The notes below the pieces were generated by a model. The model saw nothing but the letters and a program-made list of their open reading frames with translations, did no database searches and was not told the DNA's origin. DNA of 64,000 nt from Qipengyuania nanhaisediminis (GTDB lineage Bacteria; Pseudomonadota; Alphaproteobacteria; Sphingomonadales; Sphingomonadaceae), in NCBI RefSeq assembly GCF_900115585.1, contig NZ_FOWZ01000001.1, forward strand, positions 248,001-312,000, given 5' to 3'. The first letter of the stretch is position 1, and every line of letters starts with the position of its first letter. Of the stretch, positions 47,488-56,468 are shown in pieces. The translations under genes were made by a program, and so were the position numbers.

Positions 47488-48117
47488 ATGTCGGAACGAA
47501 CGAGCCGCAAGCGCTCGATCCTGTCGCGCATCGTGCGCCGGATCATCATGGCGCTATACCGCTTCAAGGGCTGGAAGCTCGACGGGCACCTGCCGAATAT
47601 CGAGAAGTTCGTCATCGCGGGGGCTCCGCACACCTCGAACTGGGACTTCGTGTTCTTCGTCGGCGCCACCGCCGAAGAGGGTGTCGAGCCCAACTTCATG
47701 GGCAAGCACACGCTGTTCCAGGGCATGATGCGCAACTTCATGTTCGACATGGGCGGCATCCCCATCGACCGGACGAAACGCAGCAATGTGGTCGAACAGG
47801 TCGCCGCCGAATTCGACCAGCGCGATCATCTCGCCCTTGTAATTGCCGCAGAAGGCACGCGTAGCTCCAACGGCGAATGGAAATCGGGCTTCTACAACAT
47901 CGCTCGCGCCGCCAATGTCCCCATCGTGCCTGCATGGGTGTGCAACGAAGACATGGTGCTGGGATTCGGGCCGGCTATCGTCCCGACGGAAAGCTATGGC
48001 GAAACCCTGCTGGAAATCGCGCGTTTTATGCGTTCCAAACGCCCGGACTACGAGCGTTACAAGGTATTGGAGGCCCAGGCCCTGCGCCTGATCGAGGAGG
48101 AGAAAACCAATGCTTGA
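47488..48117 (+). CDS. Lysophospholipid acyltransferase-like protein (PlsC domain)
   Basis: 209 residues. The HX4D catalytic box is APHTSNWDF near residues 46-54, and the second block AAEGTRSS near 117-124 matches the EGTR motif of glycerolipid acyltransferases. A hydrophobic N-terminal region likely contacts the membrane. The acceptor is not defined; members may remodel phospholipids or ornithine lipids. The stop overlaps the start of the DUF1295 gene by eight bases, so the two are coupled. Confidence 0.85.
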   Translation: MSERTSRKRSILSRIVRRIIMALYRFKGWKLDGHLPNIEKFVIAGAPHTSNWDFVFFVGATAEEGVEPNFMGKHTLFQGMMRNFMFDMGGIPIDRTKRSNVVEQVAAEFDQRDHLALVIAAEGTRSSNGEWKSGFYNIARAANVPIVPAWVCNEDMVLGFGPAIVPTESYGETLLEIARFMRSKRPDYERYKVLEAQALRLIEEEKTNA

Positions 48118-48907
48118 TGCACTGCTGGCCAATGCAGCGATTTTGATCGGCGTCGTCCTGATCCTGTGGGTCATTTCGGTCCAGATCGACGATGTTTCCT
48201 TCATCGATGCGTTCTGGGGTGCGGGCATGGCGCTGATGGCTCTGACCAGCTGGCTCCAACTCGCCGACCCGGGCGATCTGGCGACCCTTCTTCTGGTGAT
48301 GGTCGGCGCGTGGGGGCTCCGGCTCGGCATTTACCTCTTCCGGCGCTGGCGCGCGGAAGGGCAGGACAAGCGCTATGAGCGGATGCTGCGCAAGGACCGG
48401 GAGAAAGGGCGCTTCGCAATCGCCGCGCTCACCAAGATATGGCTCGGGCAGGCGGTATTGCTGTTCCTCGTCTGCTCGCCGGCACAGCTCGGCATCCTGA
48501 CCAGCAGCGAACCTGCGCCGATTGTTGGTCTCGCATGGATCGGACTGGCGCTTTACCTCGTGGGGATATTCTTCGAGTGGGTCGGCGACTGGCAGCTTGC
48601 AAAGTTCAAAGCCGATCCTGCCAACAAGGGCGAGGTCATGGACAAGGGCCTGTGGCGCTATACCCGCCATCCCAACTATTTCGGCGACGCCTGTGCATGG
48701 TGGGGCATTTGGCTAGTAACCGCCAGCGCCAGCTGGGAAATCGCACTCTGGACGATTGCGGGGCCGCTGTTCCTCACCTTCACGCTCGTCAAATGGTCGG
48801 GCGCAGCGCTACTGGAAAAGGGGATGAAGCATTCCCGACCCGGCTATGAGGAATACAAGCGCCGGACCTCTTCATTCATTCCGCTCCCTCCCAAATCGAG
48901 CGGGTGA
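48110..48907 (+). CDS. DUF1295 membrane protein (steroid-5-reductase/ICMT-like)
   Basis: 265 residues with six to seven hydrophobic segments. The C-terminal block RYTRHPNYFGDACAWWGIW near residues 182-200 is the DUF1295 signature shared with isoprenylcysteine methyltransferases and steroid 5-alpha reductases, which bind a cofactor near this loop. The start overlaps the acyltransferase gene, suggesting joint action on lipids. The reaction is not known. Confidence 0.87.
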   Translation: MLDALLANAAILIGVVLILWVISVQIDDVSFIDAFWGAGMALMALTSWLQLADPGDLATLLLVMVGAWGLRLGIYLFRRWRAEGQDKRYERMLRKDREKGRFAIAALTKIWLGQAVLLFLVCSPAQLGILTSSEPAPIVGLAWIGLALYLVGIFFEWVGDWQLAKFKADPANKGEVMDKGLWRYTRHPNYFGDACAWWGIWLVTASASWEIALWTIAGPLFLTFTLVKWSGAALLEKGMKHSRPGYEEYKRRTSSFIPLPPKSSG

Positions 48908-48995
48908 CGAAGCTTAAAAATACGATTTCTGCTCTGGAATAGCTTGTGGAGCATCCCTAATCTCCTTCCATGAGTAGCGTTGATTGGTCCTGAGC

Positions 48996-49622
48996 GTGTC
49001 GTCTTCCACGCATTCGTCCGAGCGAAGGAAGTTCGCCTTGATGGCTTTGGACCTCACGGTCCGACGCGGCACCGAAATCTCGGTCGCGCAACTCGCGGCA
49101 GAGGCAGGCATATCGGTTGCAAGGGTGGAGGCTGTGTTTCCGACGGACGCCGACCTGTTCGACGCGGTTACGGAACTCTGGTTCGAACCTCACGTCGAGA
49201 TCATGGAAGAGGTCCTGGGAAGCAACCTTCCCATCAATCGCAAGTTTCTCGAATTCTATGCACGGCGGTTCCGGCGTAACCGCGAGGAATATCTGCGTGA
49301 TCCGGCAGCCTTCGCTGTCCTGTGCGATCTCGGCGCCCGCCGTTTCGAGCAAGTGCGATCCTATGTCGATCTGGCGGATCACTACTTGTGTGAGCTTATC
49401 GCCGAAGCACAAGCCGACGGCTTCTTTGAAGGGCTCGAAATCGACCGCGCGCTGACGCTGATCAACCAGATGCTGATGTGTTACACGATGCCCGACCTGC
49501 TGATCATCATCAACGACCGGCTGGCTGAAGACAAGCTCGCGGCAATCGTGGACACCCTGTTCGCAGGTCTATCGGCAAGGGATGGCGGAGCGTCTGGCCT
49601 GAAAGCACTCCGCCCGGCGTGA
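48996..49622 (+). CDS. TetR-like transcriptional regulator
   Basis: About 208 residues from a GTG at 48996 (a TTG at 48984 is an alternative). Residues about 10-55 form a TetR helix-turn-helix: ERRKFALMALDLTVRRG, then ISVAQLAAEAGISVARVEAVFPTDADLFDAV. The rest is an all-helical ligand domain with Met/Leu-rich ends. The usual Lys/Tyr recognition residues are changed (RVEAVFPTDADL), so the target may be unusual. The downstream glycosyltransferase starts 10 bases after its stop and may be co-transcribed. Confidence 0.78.
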   Translation: MSSSTHSSERRKFALMALDLTVRRGTEISVAQLAAEAGISVARVEAVFPTDADLFDAVTELWFEPHVEIMEEVLGSNLPINRKFLEFYARRFRRNREEYLRDPAAFAVLCDLGARRFEQVRSYVDLADHYLCELIAEAQADGFFEGLEIDRALTLINQMLMCYTMPDLLIIINDRLAEDKLAAIVDTLFAGLSARDGGASGLKALRPA

Positions 49623-49632
49623 TCCCCCCGGC

Positions 49633-50850
49633 ATGGCCCACAGACGCATCCTCTTCATAGGCCTGAATTACGCGCCCGAACCCATTGGGATCGGGCCATA
49701 CAGCACGGGCCTAATGAGCGCACTTGCCGCCCGGGGGCACCACATCCACGCGGTGGTCTGCCAACCCTATTACCCTGAATGGAAACTGCACTCCCTCTTC
49801 CGAGGCCGCTGGAAGAACTCGGTCGAATCCGGCGTCAAGATCACTCGCTGCCCACATTATATCCCCGCAAATCCCACGGGTAAGCGAAGGCTCGCGCATC
49901 ACCTCAGCTTTGCGAGCAGCTGCTATCCGGCGGCCCGCTTGGCGCGCAGGGAATTGCAGCCTGATCTGGTCTTTACGGTCGCACCTTCGCTTGTTGCGGT
50001 GCCGGTGGCAGCACGAATTGCGAAACGCTCGAAAGCGCCTTTGTGGCTTCATATCCAGGACTTCGAAGTTGGCGCGGCGATGGCCACCGGACTGCTTGGC
50101 AAGGGGGCAGTAGGTGACGCTGCCCTGAAGTTCGAGAAGCGGACCCTGGCCTCGGCCGATGTCGTGTCCACCATCAGCGGACCCATGCAGCAGCTACTGG
50201 TCGACAAGGGAGTGCAGCCCGATCGTGTGCGCGAGCTAAGAAACTGGGCCAATCATGGCAAAGCGAACGGTCGGCGGGACTTTCGGGAAGAGTGGAACCT
50301 GCAAGGGAAGTTCGTCGCGCTCTATTCCGGAAACATCGCGAACAAGCAGGGCCTCGACGTCGTCATTGAGGCTGCGCGGGCCTTGTCCGAGAGGCCGGAC
50401 ATCCAGTTCGTGATCTGCGGAGACGGCCCCAATCGCCAAAGACTGGAAGGTCTTGCAGAGGGCCTGCCGAACGTCACCTTCCATTCCCTCCAGCCAAGCG
50501 AAGATGTCGGCGATCTCTTGCGGGTTGCCGATTTGCACATCCTTCCGCAGGTCAGCGGAGCGAAGGATCTCATGCTGCCTTCGAAGCTTGGAAATATTCT
50601 CGCCTCAGGCAGGCCGACCGTTGCCACGACGACGCGAGATTCCGGCCTCGCGCTCGAACTCGACGGGGCCGGAGCTATCGTTCCACCCGGCGATGCGCAG
50701 GCTTTGGGCTGGGCTATCGAACGGCTTGCGGACGATCCCGATGCGTGTGCAGCGATGGGCGAACGCGCGGTGGAAATTGCGCGGTTGAGATGGTCGCAGG
50801 AGGGTGTTGTCGACGCCTTCGAAGCAGTAATGGAAGAGCTGTTGGCCTAA
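49633..50850 (+). CDS. Glycosyltransferase family 4, WcaI-like
   Basis: 405 residues, GT-B fold. The start ILFIGLNYAPEPIGIGPYS and PYYPEWK are typical of WcaI-type enzymes of extracellular polysaccharide synthesis. The C-terminal half carries VALYSGNIANKQGLDVVIEAA and the donor-binding DLMLPSKLGNILASGRPTVA, where family enzymes use Lys and Glu-like residues. The sugar is unknown. It follows the TetR-like gene closely and converges on a second glycosyltransferase with a 4-base overlap of their ends. Confidence 0.9.
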   Translation: MAHRRILFIGLNYAPEPIGIGPYSTGLMSALAARGHHIHAVVCQPYYPEWKLHSLFRGRWKNSVESGVKITRCPHYIPANPTGKRRLAHHLSFASSCYPAARLARRELQPDLVFTVAPSLVAVPVAARIAKRSKAPLWLHIQDFEVGAAMATGLLGKGAVGDAALKFEKRTLASADVVSTISGPMQQLLVDKGVQPDRVRELRNWANHGKANGRRDFREEWNLQGKFVALYSGNIANKQGLDVVIEAARALSERPDIQFVICGDGPNRQRLEGLAEGLPNVTFHSLQPSEDVGDLLRVADLHILPQVSGAKDLMLPSKLGNILASGRPTVATTTRDSGLALELDGAGAIVPPGDAQALGWAIERLADDPDACAAMGERAVEIARLRWSQEGVVDAFEAVMEELLA

Positions 50851-52088
50851 GCGATTATGCTGTCGAGCAGCGCCTCGATATTCGAGCGGTAGGCCGCACT
50901 ATCGTAGCATTGGGCCTCTATCTGCGCACTCCGCCGCATTCCCAGCAGCTTCTCTTTATCCTTTGCAATGTCGATCATTGCTGCGGCCAGAAATTCGCTG
51001 TCGGGCCGTTCGATGCAGATGCCGCTCTTGGCAGTCGGGCCCAGGCCGGCTTGCGGGGTCGCAATTACGGCGAGGCCCGCGGCCATCGCTTCCAATAGGA
51101 CGATTGCCGACCCCTCGAAATAGCTCGGAAGGACTAGGACGTCGTGCTGGATCATGATGGCGGGCATCTCTGCGCGGGGCACCGCCCCAAGAAAACGCAC
51201 CCGATCAGAAAAGCCGCTCAACAGCGCATTGGGCACCAGGTTAGGGCCAACACAGGTGAGACTTGCCAGTTCTGGAGGCAGCGCGCTCACCGCTTCAAGT
51301 ACGTGCTGTATGCCTTTTCGCGCGGAAAGCTGGCCAGCGAACAGGAAGCGGACGGGCTTATCGGCTTCAGGCGGCATAGGGCTTGGAAGCGAACCGTATA
51401 TTCTAGAATCGAAGCAGTATGGAAGGTGGCGGATCTTGTCCTCGATCCGCTCGGCAGATGAGTGACGCTTTATCGTTCCGCTCACGTAATCACTCACGCA
51501 CAGGATATAATCCGCGGCCTCGAACTCCGCTTCGCCGCGCTGGATGAGCCAATCGGGTGCCCGCCGCAGCGAAGGGTGGAGCCAATCGCCATGCGTGTCT
51601 TCGATTGTGGCGACCTGCTCGTTCCATTCCCGCCAATCGGCAATCGTGCGGTCGAGGATCTTCGTCGCTGACGCGTTTCTAGGGTCATTGAAAGCCGTGA
51701 GCGAAGAATTGTCATAGCCCCACAGCGCGCGCGTTCCCTCGTCTTGTGCGAGGCGGGCGACCACTTTCCCGAAACGATCATTGGCAAATCGGTCGAACAG
51801 CTGGGCCATGGCATCGAGGCCTATCCGTGACAGGATCCGCTCAGGCAACTCGTATTGCGGGAATGCTCGTACAAGCGACGCATCAAGACCCGGTGTCGCA
51901 AACCGCCCGAACTCCGCATCGATATGCCGCCGCAAAGCGGCGGGAGCATACGCTCCCGCTCGTCTCCACACGCTTGTTTCATGGTCGAAGACGCCAGTGG
52001 CGAGGAAAGCCAGCCTGCCGAGTTGCTGCAGCGCGAGCGCGGTCTGCCTGCTGTGCTGCATGCCTGGATGAAACACGGCTACTGTCAT
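50847..52088 (-). CDS. Glycosyltransferase family 4 protein
   Basis: 413 residues from the ATG at 52088. N-terminal acceptor half starts MTVAVFHPGMQHSRQTALALQQLG; the donor half has FLFAGQLSARKGIQHVLEAV (the R-K-G motif), and SYFEGSAIVLLEAMAAGLAVIAT with E-x7-E. Base use is less GC-rich than its surroundings: hand counts of 50941-51000 and 51661-51720 both give 31 of 60 G+C, against 39 of 60 at 45661-45720. This points to possible transfer. It diverges from the tail-spike-like cassette. Confidence 0.88.
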   Translation of the reverse strand: MTVAVFHPGMQHSRQTALALQQLGRLAFLATGVFDHETSVWRRAGAYAPAALRRHIDAEFGRFATPGLDASLVRAFPQYELPERILSRIGLDAMAQLFDRFANDRFGKVVARLAQDEGTRALWGYDNSSLTAFNDPRNASATKILDRTIADWREWNEQVATIEDTHGDWLHPSLRRAPDWLIQRGEAEFEAADYILCVSDYVSGTIKRHSSAERIEDKIRHLPYCFDSRIYGSLPSPMPPEADKPVRFLFAGQLSARKGIQHVLEAVSALPPELASLTCVGPNLVPNALLSGFSDRVRFLGAVPRAEMPAIMIQHDVLVLPSYFEGSAIVLLEAMAAGLAVIATPQAGLGPTAKSGICIERPDSEFLAAAMIDIAKDKEKLLGMRRSAQIEAQCYDSAAYRSNIEALLDSIIA

Positions 52089-52149
52089 GGGTGTGTGCTT
52101 GAAGCCAAAGCCCTTAAGGAAAAACCGTTTTCCTACATGCCGCCCCAAT

Positions 52150-52188
52150 TATAACCGATATGGTTTCTACATTCACTTGGAGAAACCA
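52150..52188 (+). promoter_or_regulatory. -10 element and inverted repeat before tail-spike cassette
   Basis: TATAAC at 52150-52155 would start transcription near 52162. An 8+8 perfect inverted repeat, tggtttct (52161-52168) and agaaacca (52181-52188), follows and ends 5 bases before the ATG at 52194. GGAG (52179-52182), the probable ribosome site, overlaps its right arm, so a folded leader would limit translation. It may instead be a repressor site. Confidence 0.45.
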
Positions 52189-52193
52189 CAATC

Positions 52194-52625
52194 ATGAGTC
52201 AGCCTCCCCCTATCCAGGCCCCGGGCGGTTTAGCCCCGATCGTCGCGTTCGGGATTGAAGACGAATACGGTAATTGCTCGGTCGTTTCAGGCATTCGCCC
52301 GCTGCCGACACGTCTTACTCCCGCCGATGTCCCTGCTGCCCTGGTCGGGACGACCTCGACATCGACACTCGTCGGCCCGTTCGAGCCTGCGCTGAATGCA
52401 GTGGTTTATTGTACGCTCTCGGGCGACTTCGAAGGCTCGGTGCAGGTCGCGCGCTCGACAGACGGCGGCGAGACCCTCCATCCGCTGACGGTCGCAGGCT
52501 CCACGTGGGGAGCCTTCTTCGGCCCGGCATGCGAAGCGGTTTGGCAGGAAAGTGAAGAGGGTGCCTCCCTCTGGCTGGATTGCTCGATCAATTCAGGATC
52601 GCTGGAATACCGGGTGTCGCAATGA
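52194..52625 (+). CDS. Phage-tail-structure-like protein
   Basis: 143 residues, no signal peptide or membrane segment. Beta-rich. The pattern LVGPFEPALNAVVYCTLSGDFEGSVQVARSTDGG, then WGAFFGPACEAVWQESEEGASLWLD and SLEYRVSQ (quoted in parts, not continuous) resembles short structural proteins encoded next to tail-fibre genes in phages of Sphingomonadales, from memory and not from a search. The stop overlaps the start of the tail-spike-like gene (ATGA), so both are made together. No other phage structural genes are near. Confidence 0.6.
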   Translation: MSQPPPIQAPGGLAPIVAFGIEDEYGNCSVVSGIRPLPTRLTPADVPAALVGTTSTSTLVGPFEPALNAVVYCTLSGDFEGSVQVARSTDGGETLHPLTVAGSTWGAFFGPACEAVWQESEEGASLWLDCSINSGSLEYRVSQ

Positions 52626-54574
52626 GCGCGCTCTCGATTGTCCCGCTGAGCCTTGCCAATCGCGCGTCGCAATGTCTTCCCGTCCTTTTCGCCGATCTCG
52701 ATAAGCGATCTATCCCGCTTGATATCGCTCGGGTTGAAACGAGCGGCTACGCAGAGGCCGGCACAGGCGCTGCTACCTACGTCTCGGACGACCTCTGCAC
52801 CCCGGCGTTTCATTCCGCACATCCCGCATGCACTGCACGCACCTTCAACGGGCGGATCTTTCGCCTTCTCCCTGTTTGTGCCGAGATCGCCGTGGAGCAG
52901 GCCGGCGCCTTGGGAGACGGGATTACCAACGACCAGCAAGCGATCCAGGCGGCGTTAGACTATGCCGCAGCTGTAGAGGCAGCCACAGTCGCGTTCTATT
53001 CGTCCCGCTACAGGATCGACTGTCCGCTGCGCGTATCGCCCGCTGCCGAAACGAGGGCAGAGGACGGGCACCCTCTCGTAGTTCGCCGCTCCGTCGCCTT
53101 GAAAGGGAAAGCGGCCGAGCGCTCGGTGCTCGAATTTCGCGGCCTAGACGGCGAGAATCCGGAGACCGGCTGGCAGCTGGTACCGACAGCGTCAGACGAT
53201 CCCGCGCTTGCCGTCTGGCGCGGCGGCGGACTGTTTCTTCAGGGGGATGTCGTGAACCCGGTCTCCGGAGAAAAAACGATCGGCCGCCTCGAACTGGACC
53301 GCCTGGTCCTCGAGGGTGGCCGCCACCATACGGGAGCCTATGCGTGGCCGGCCGATATCCTGACCGGAGACGGCTGGGACATCACCGACAAGGCGCTGTG
53401 GGTACAAGACTGCTTTGTGGGCGAGATAATCTGCACGGACACCGATATGATCGGCTGGAAGGGCGAGATATTCTATCTCGGCGGCGCGCTCGATATGGCC
53501 GACAGGGTGGTCCTCGAGAGGTGCCGCTTCGCCACCACCAATGGCAGCGCTTTCAATCCCGGATGCAATGTCCAGATCGTCGCATCCGATAGCAGTTTCG
53601 GGGACTGCTTCCAGGCACAGGAAGACGTCGGTAAATCGCGTGCGATCTATCGCAACTGTATCTGGCACGATTGCGACCACATGGGTCTGGGAAGCGGAGC
53701 GACCGATACCCTCGAGCATAACTTCCTCTGGCCCACCCGCGACGACCAATTACCTCCCCCGCTCACCCGCCTTGATCAATGTGAATTCAGGAATATCGGC
53801 TGGCTGCGCTTCTTCAGCTGGGTTGGAGGCAGCATCCGCGCAGTGGACTCGCCGATCGGGCTGCCAGGCTGGGCAGGCCAGGCCCTGCGTGATGTCGACC
53901 TCGACATTGAGGCCGTTCTCGACCGCAAGCAGTCCATCCACGCCCTGACCATCGACGGTGTGGTGTCCCTGACCGAGCAAGTCAGCGGCGCACCGGCCGG
54001 AACATACCAACTGCCCCCGGCGAACGTGGCCATAAACTTGAAGCAGCGCCGAACTCGCGAGGCGCAAATAGCAGAACGCCAGTGGCTCGGTGTCCTCTGG
54101 CACGGTTACATCGACCACTCCTGCGCCATCCATGTCGAAGGAGAATTCGCTTCGGGGCGCGTGCCAAACGGCGGCGACACCCCGCTTTCCATGCCACTCG
54201 TCACGATGGCAAAGGAGACTGCGAGTTCGAGCTATTGGGCCCGGGGCTGGTATCGTCCGGCAACATTCAGCGGTTCGGGAGAGATCCTCGTCACCGCCCC
54301 GCTCATGTCGATCGGGCTGGAAAGCGCGATCATCGCCGACATGACCCTCTCACGCACACCCTTGGGCGGTGCCCAGCACGGCTATGCCGACGGGCAGCGT
54401 ATCCGCATCACCAAGGATGGCGCGACAGGAACATTGCGCTTCGAGAAGGGTGCCTCACCAAGCTTCGCCGTCCGCGCGACGCGCAACCTGGTAGACGTCT
54501 ACGACTGGATCGAATTCGTGTACAATCGCGAACTCCAGCGCTGGGAAGAGAACGGGTTCTTCTCCGCCGCCTAG
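52622..54574 (+). CDS. Tail-spike-like parallel beta-helix protein (pectate-lyase fold)
   Basis: 650 residues from the ATG at 52622. After about 105 residues of N-terminal module comes [23 protein letters not shown], the classic GDGxTDDxxAIQ entry into a pectate-lyase-type beta-helix. Repeating strands follow ([50 protein letters not shown]). The C-terminal part is a beta-sandwich-like region ending [10 protein letters not shown]. No signal peptide is present, as in phage tail spikes and unlike secreted lyases. Phage spikes of this type bind or cut surface glycans; nearby glycosyltransferases make that plausible. Catalytic residues cannot be assigned. Confidence 0.7.
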   Translation: MSALSIVPLSLANRASQCLPVLFADLDKRSIPLDIARVETSGYAEAGTGAATYVSDDLCTPAFHSAHPACTARTFNGRIFRLLPVCAEIAVEQAGALGDGITNDQQAIQAALDYAAAVEAATVAFYSSRYRIDCPLRVSPAAETRAEDGHPLVVRRSVALKGKAAERSVLEFRGLDGENPETGWQLVPTASDDPALAVWRGGGLFLQGDVVNPVSGEKTIGRLELDRLVLEGGRHHTGAYAWPADILTGDGWDITDKALWVQDCFVGEIICTDTDMIGWKGEIFYLGGALDMADRVVLERCRFATTNGSAFNPGCNVQIVASDSSFGDCFQAQEDVGKSRAIYRNCIWHDCDHMGLGSGATDTLEHNFLWPTRDDQLPPPLTRLDQCEFRNIGWLRFFSWVGGSIRAVDSPIGLPGWAGQALRDVDLDIEAVLDRKQSIHALTIDGVVSLTEQVSGAPAGTYQLPPANVAINLKQRRTREAQIAERQWLGVLWHGYIDHSCAIHVEGEFASGRVPNGGDTPLSMPLVTMAKETASSSYWARGWYRPATFSGSGEILVTAPLMSIGLESAIIADMTLSRTPLGGAQHGYADGQRIRITKDGATGTLRFEKGASPSFAVRATRNLVDVYDWIEFVYNRELQRWEENGFFSAA

Positions 54575-54653
54575 GCTTGGCCGAAATCAGACGGGAGGGG
54601 ATTATTTCCCTACCGTGCTTGCTCGCAGGGGCCGCTTGGGGAATCACAGACCC

Positions 54654-55208
54654 ATGGCGATTCTCTCCGACAAATGGATCCGCGAAAAGGCAAATTCGGA
54701 AGGCATGATCGAGCCTTTCGTCGAGAGCCAGCGGCGCGACGGCACTATCAGCTACGGCCTGTCTTCCTACGGCTACGACGCGCGTGTGGCGGACGAGTTC
54801 AAGATCTTCACGAACATCGACAGCGCGATCGTCGATCCGAAGGATTTCGCAGCCAACAGCTTCGTCGACAAGAAGACCGATTGCTGCATCATCCCGCCCA
54901 ACAGCTTCGCCCTTGCGCGCACGGTCGAATACTTTCGTGTGCCGGAAGACGTGCTGGTGATCTGCCTTGGCAAGAGCACTTATGCGCGGTGCGGGATCAT
55001 CGTGAACGTCACCCCGCTGGAGCCCGGCTGGGAAGGCCACGTCACGCTGGAGTTCTCCAACACGACCCCGCTGCCTGCAAAGATCTACGCGAACGAGGGT
55101 GCGTGCCAATTCCTCTTCCTGCAAGGGAACGAGCGCTGCGAAACAAGCTACCGGGACCGGGCAGGCAAATACATGGGCCAGCGCGGCGTCACCCTCCCGC
55201 GCCTTTAA
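54654..55208 (+). CDS. dcd: dCTP deaminase
   Basis: 184 residues from the ATG at 54654. Deaminates dCTP to dUTP for dTMP supply. [38 protein letters not shown] and [13 protein letters not shown] with the catalytic Glu match Dcd closely, and [22 protein letters not shown] is the usual end. Length fits (E. coli 193). The gene lies directly after the accessory-looking cassette and marks return to core genes. Confidence 0.96.
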   Translation: MAILSDKWIREKANSEGMIEPFVESQRRDGTISYGLSSYGYDARVADEFKIFTNIDSAIVDPKDFAANSFVDKKTDCCIIPPNSFALARTVEYFRVPEDVLVICLGKSTYARCGIIVNVTPLEPGWEGHVTLEFSNTTPLPAKIYANEGACQFLFLQGNERCETSYRDRAGKYMGQRGVTLPRL

Positions 55209-55284
55209 TCTCGCGGCTGTGACGCTGCGTCTTTGACTCTGGCCTCCGTCCGGCCCACATCTCCTCCGCAAAGAGGAGACTGAC

Positions 55285-56460
55285 ATGGCCGATCGCGAAT
55301 TCGACATCATCGTATATGGCGCCACGGGATATACCGGGCGGCTCGTCGCTGAGCATTTTATCCGCGAATATGGCGATCGCGATGATGCCCCGAAATGGGC
55401 GATGGCCGGACGCAGCGAAGACAAGCTGACCGCAGTTCGCGACGAAATCGGCGCACCGGCGACCACGCCGATGATCGTGGCCGATGCATCCGATCCCGCC
55501 AGCCTTGAGGCCATGTGCAAGCGCACGAAGGTAGTGCTCACCACAGTGGGGCCGTACCAGCTCTATGGCGATGCCCTTGTCGAAGCATGCGTCAAGACCG
55601 GCACGGATTACGCCGACCTGTGCGGCGAGCCCGCCTGGATGGCGGAGCAGATCGCCAAGCACCATGATGCAGCGAAGGCCAGCGGCGCGCGCATCTGTTT
55701 CTCGTCCGGCTTCGATTCGATCCCCTTCGATCTGGGTGTGCTCATGCTCCAGAAGGAAGCAAAAGCAGCGCACGGAGCGCCTGCACCGCGCGTCAAAGGG
55801 CGTGTCCGCGCGATGCAGGGCACCTTCTCCGGTGGCACTGCAGCCAGCCTCGGCGCCACGATGAAGGCGGCGATGAAGAATCCCAAGGTCATCAATGTGC
55901 TGCGCGATCCCTTCGCGCTGACACCCGGCTTCGAGGGACCGGACCAGCCTTCGGGCATGGTGCCGCGCTACGAAGACGAGATCGGCAAATGGGCCGCTCC
56001 GTTCGTGATGGCGCCGATCAACACCAAGAACGTCCACCGCACCAATTTCCTGCGCGGCCATCCCTATGGCGAGGACTTCCGGTACGACGAGATGGTTCTC
56101 ACGAGCCCGGGCGATGCCGGCAAGGCGGCGGCAAACGCCATGGTCGAACTGGCCAAGAACCCGTTCGGCGCCAAGCCGCCGAAGCCGGGCGAAGGCCCGA
56201 CTGCGGAAGAGCGTGAAAACGGCTTTTACGACGTCTTGTTCGTGGGCGAATACCCGGACGGCAAGCGCATCAAATACGGTGTGAAAGGCAAGTACGATCC
56301 GGGATATGGTTCGACCAGCCGCATGCTTGGCGAAACCGGCATGGCCCTGCTCCAGAGCAAGGCCGACGGCGGCGTCGGCACGCCAGGATCATTCCTGGGC
56401 GAGGATCTGGTGGAGCGGCTGCGCGAACATGCCGCTCTCACCTTCTCCCTGGAGGAGTAA
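55285..56460 (+). CDS. Saccharopine dehydrogenase-like NAD(P) oxidoreductase
   Basis: 391 residues. Rossmann entry IIVYGATGYTGRLVAEHF near residues 8-25 and VGPYQLYGDALVEACVKTGTDYADLCGE (quoted as in family) are typical of the saccharopine-dehydrogenase-like/trans-acting enoyl reductase group. Related mycobacterial proteins act in lipid synthesis. The true substrate is unknown. A good GAGGAGA site precedes the ATG. It converges on the ZnuD-like receptor, eight bases between the stops. Confidence 0.88.
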   Translation: MADREFDIIVYGATGYTGRLVAEHFIREYGDRDDAPKWAMAGRSEDKLTAVRDEIGAPATTPMIVADASDPASLEAMCKRTKVVLTTVGPYQLYGDALVEACVKTGTDYADLCGEPAWMAEQIAKHHDAAKASGARICFSSGFDSIPFDLGVLMLQKEAKAAHGAPAPRVKGRVRAMQGTFSGGTAASLGATMKAAMKNPKVINVLRDPFALTPGFEGPDQPSGMVPRYEDEIGKWAAPFVMAPINTKNVHRTNFLRGHPYGEDFRYDEMVLTSPGDAGKAAANAMVELAKNPFGAKPPKPGEGPTAEERENGFYDVLFVGEYPDGKRIKYGVKGKYDPGYGSTSRMLGETGMALLQSKADGGVGTPGSFLGEDLVERLREHAALTFSLEE

Positions 56461-56468
56461 TCCTTCGC

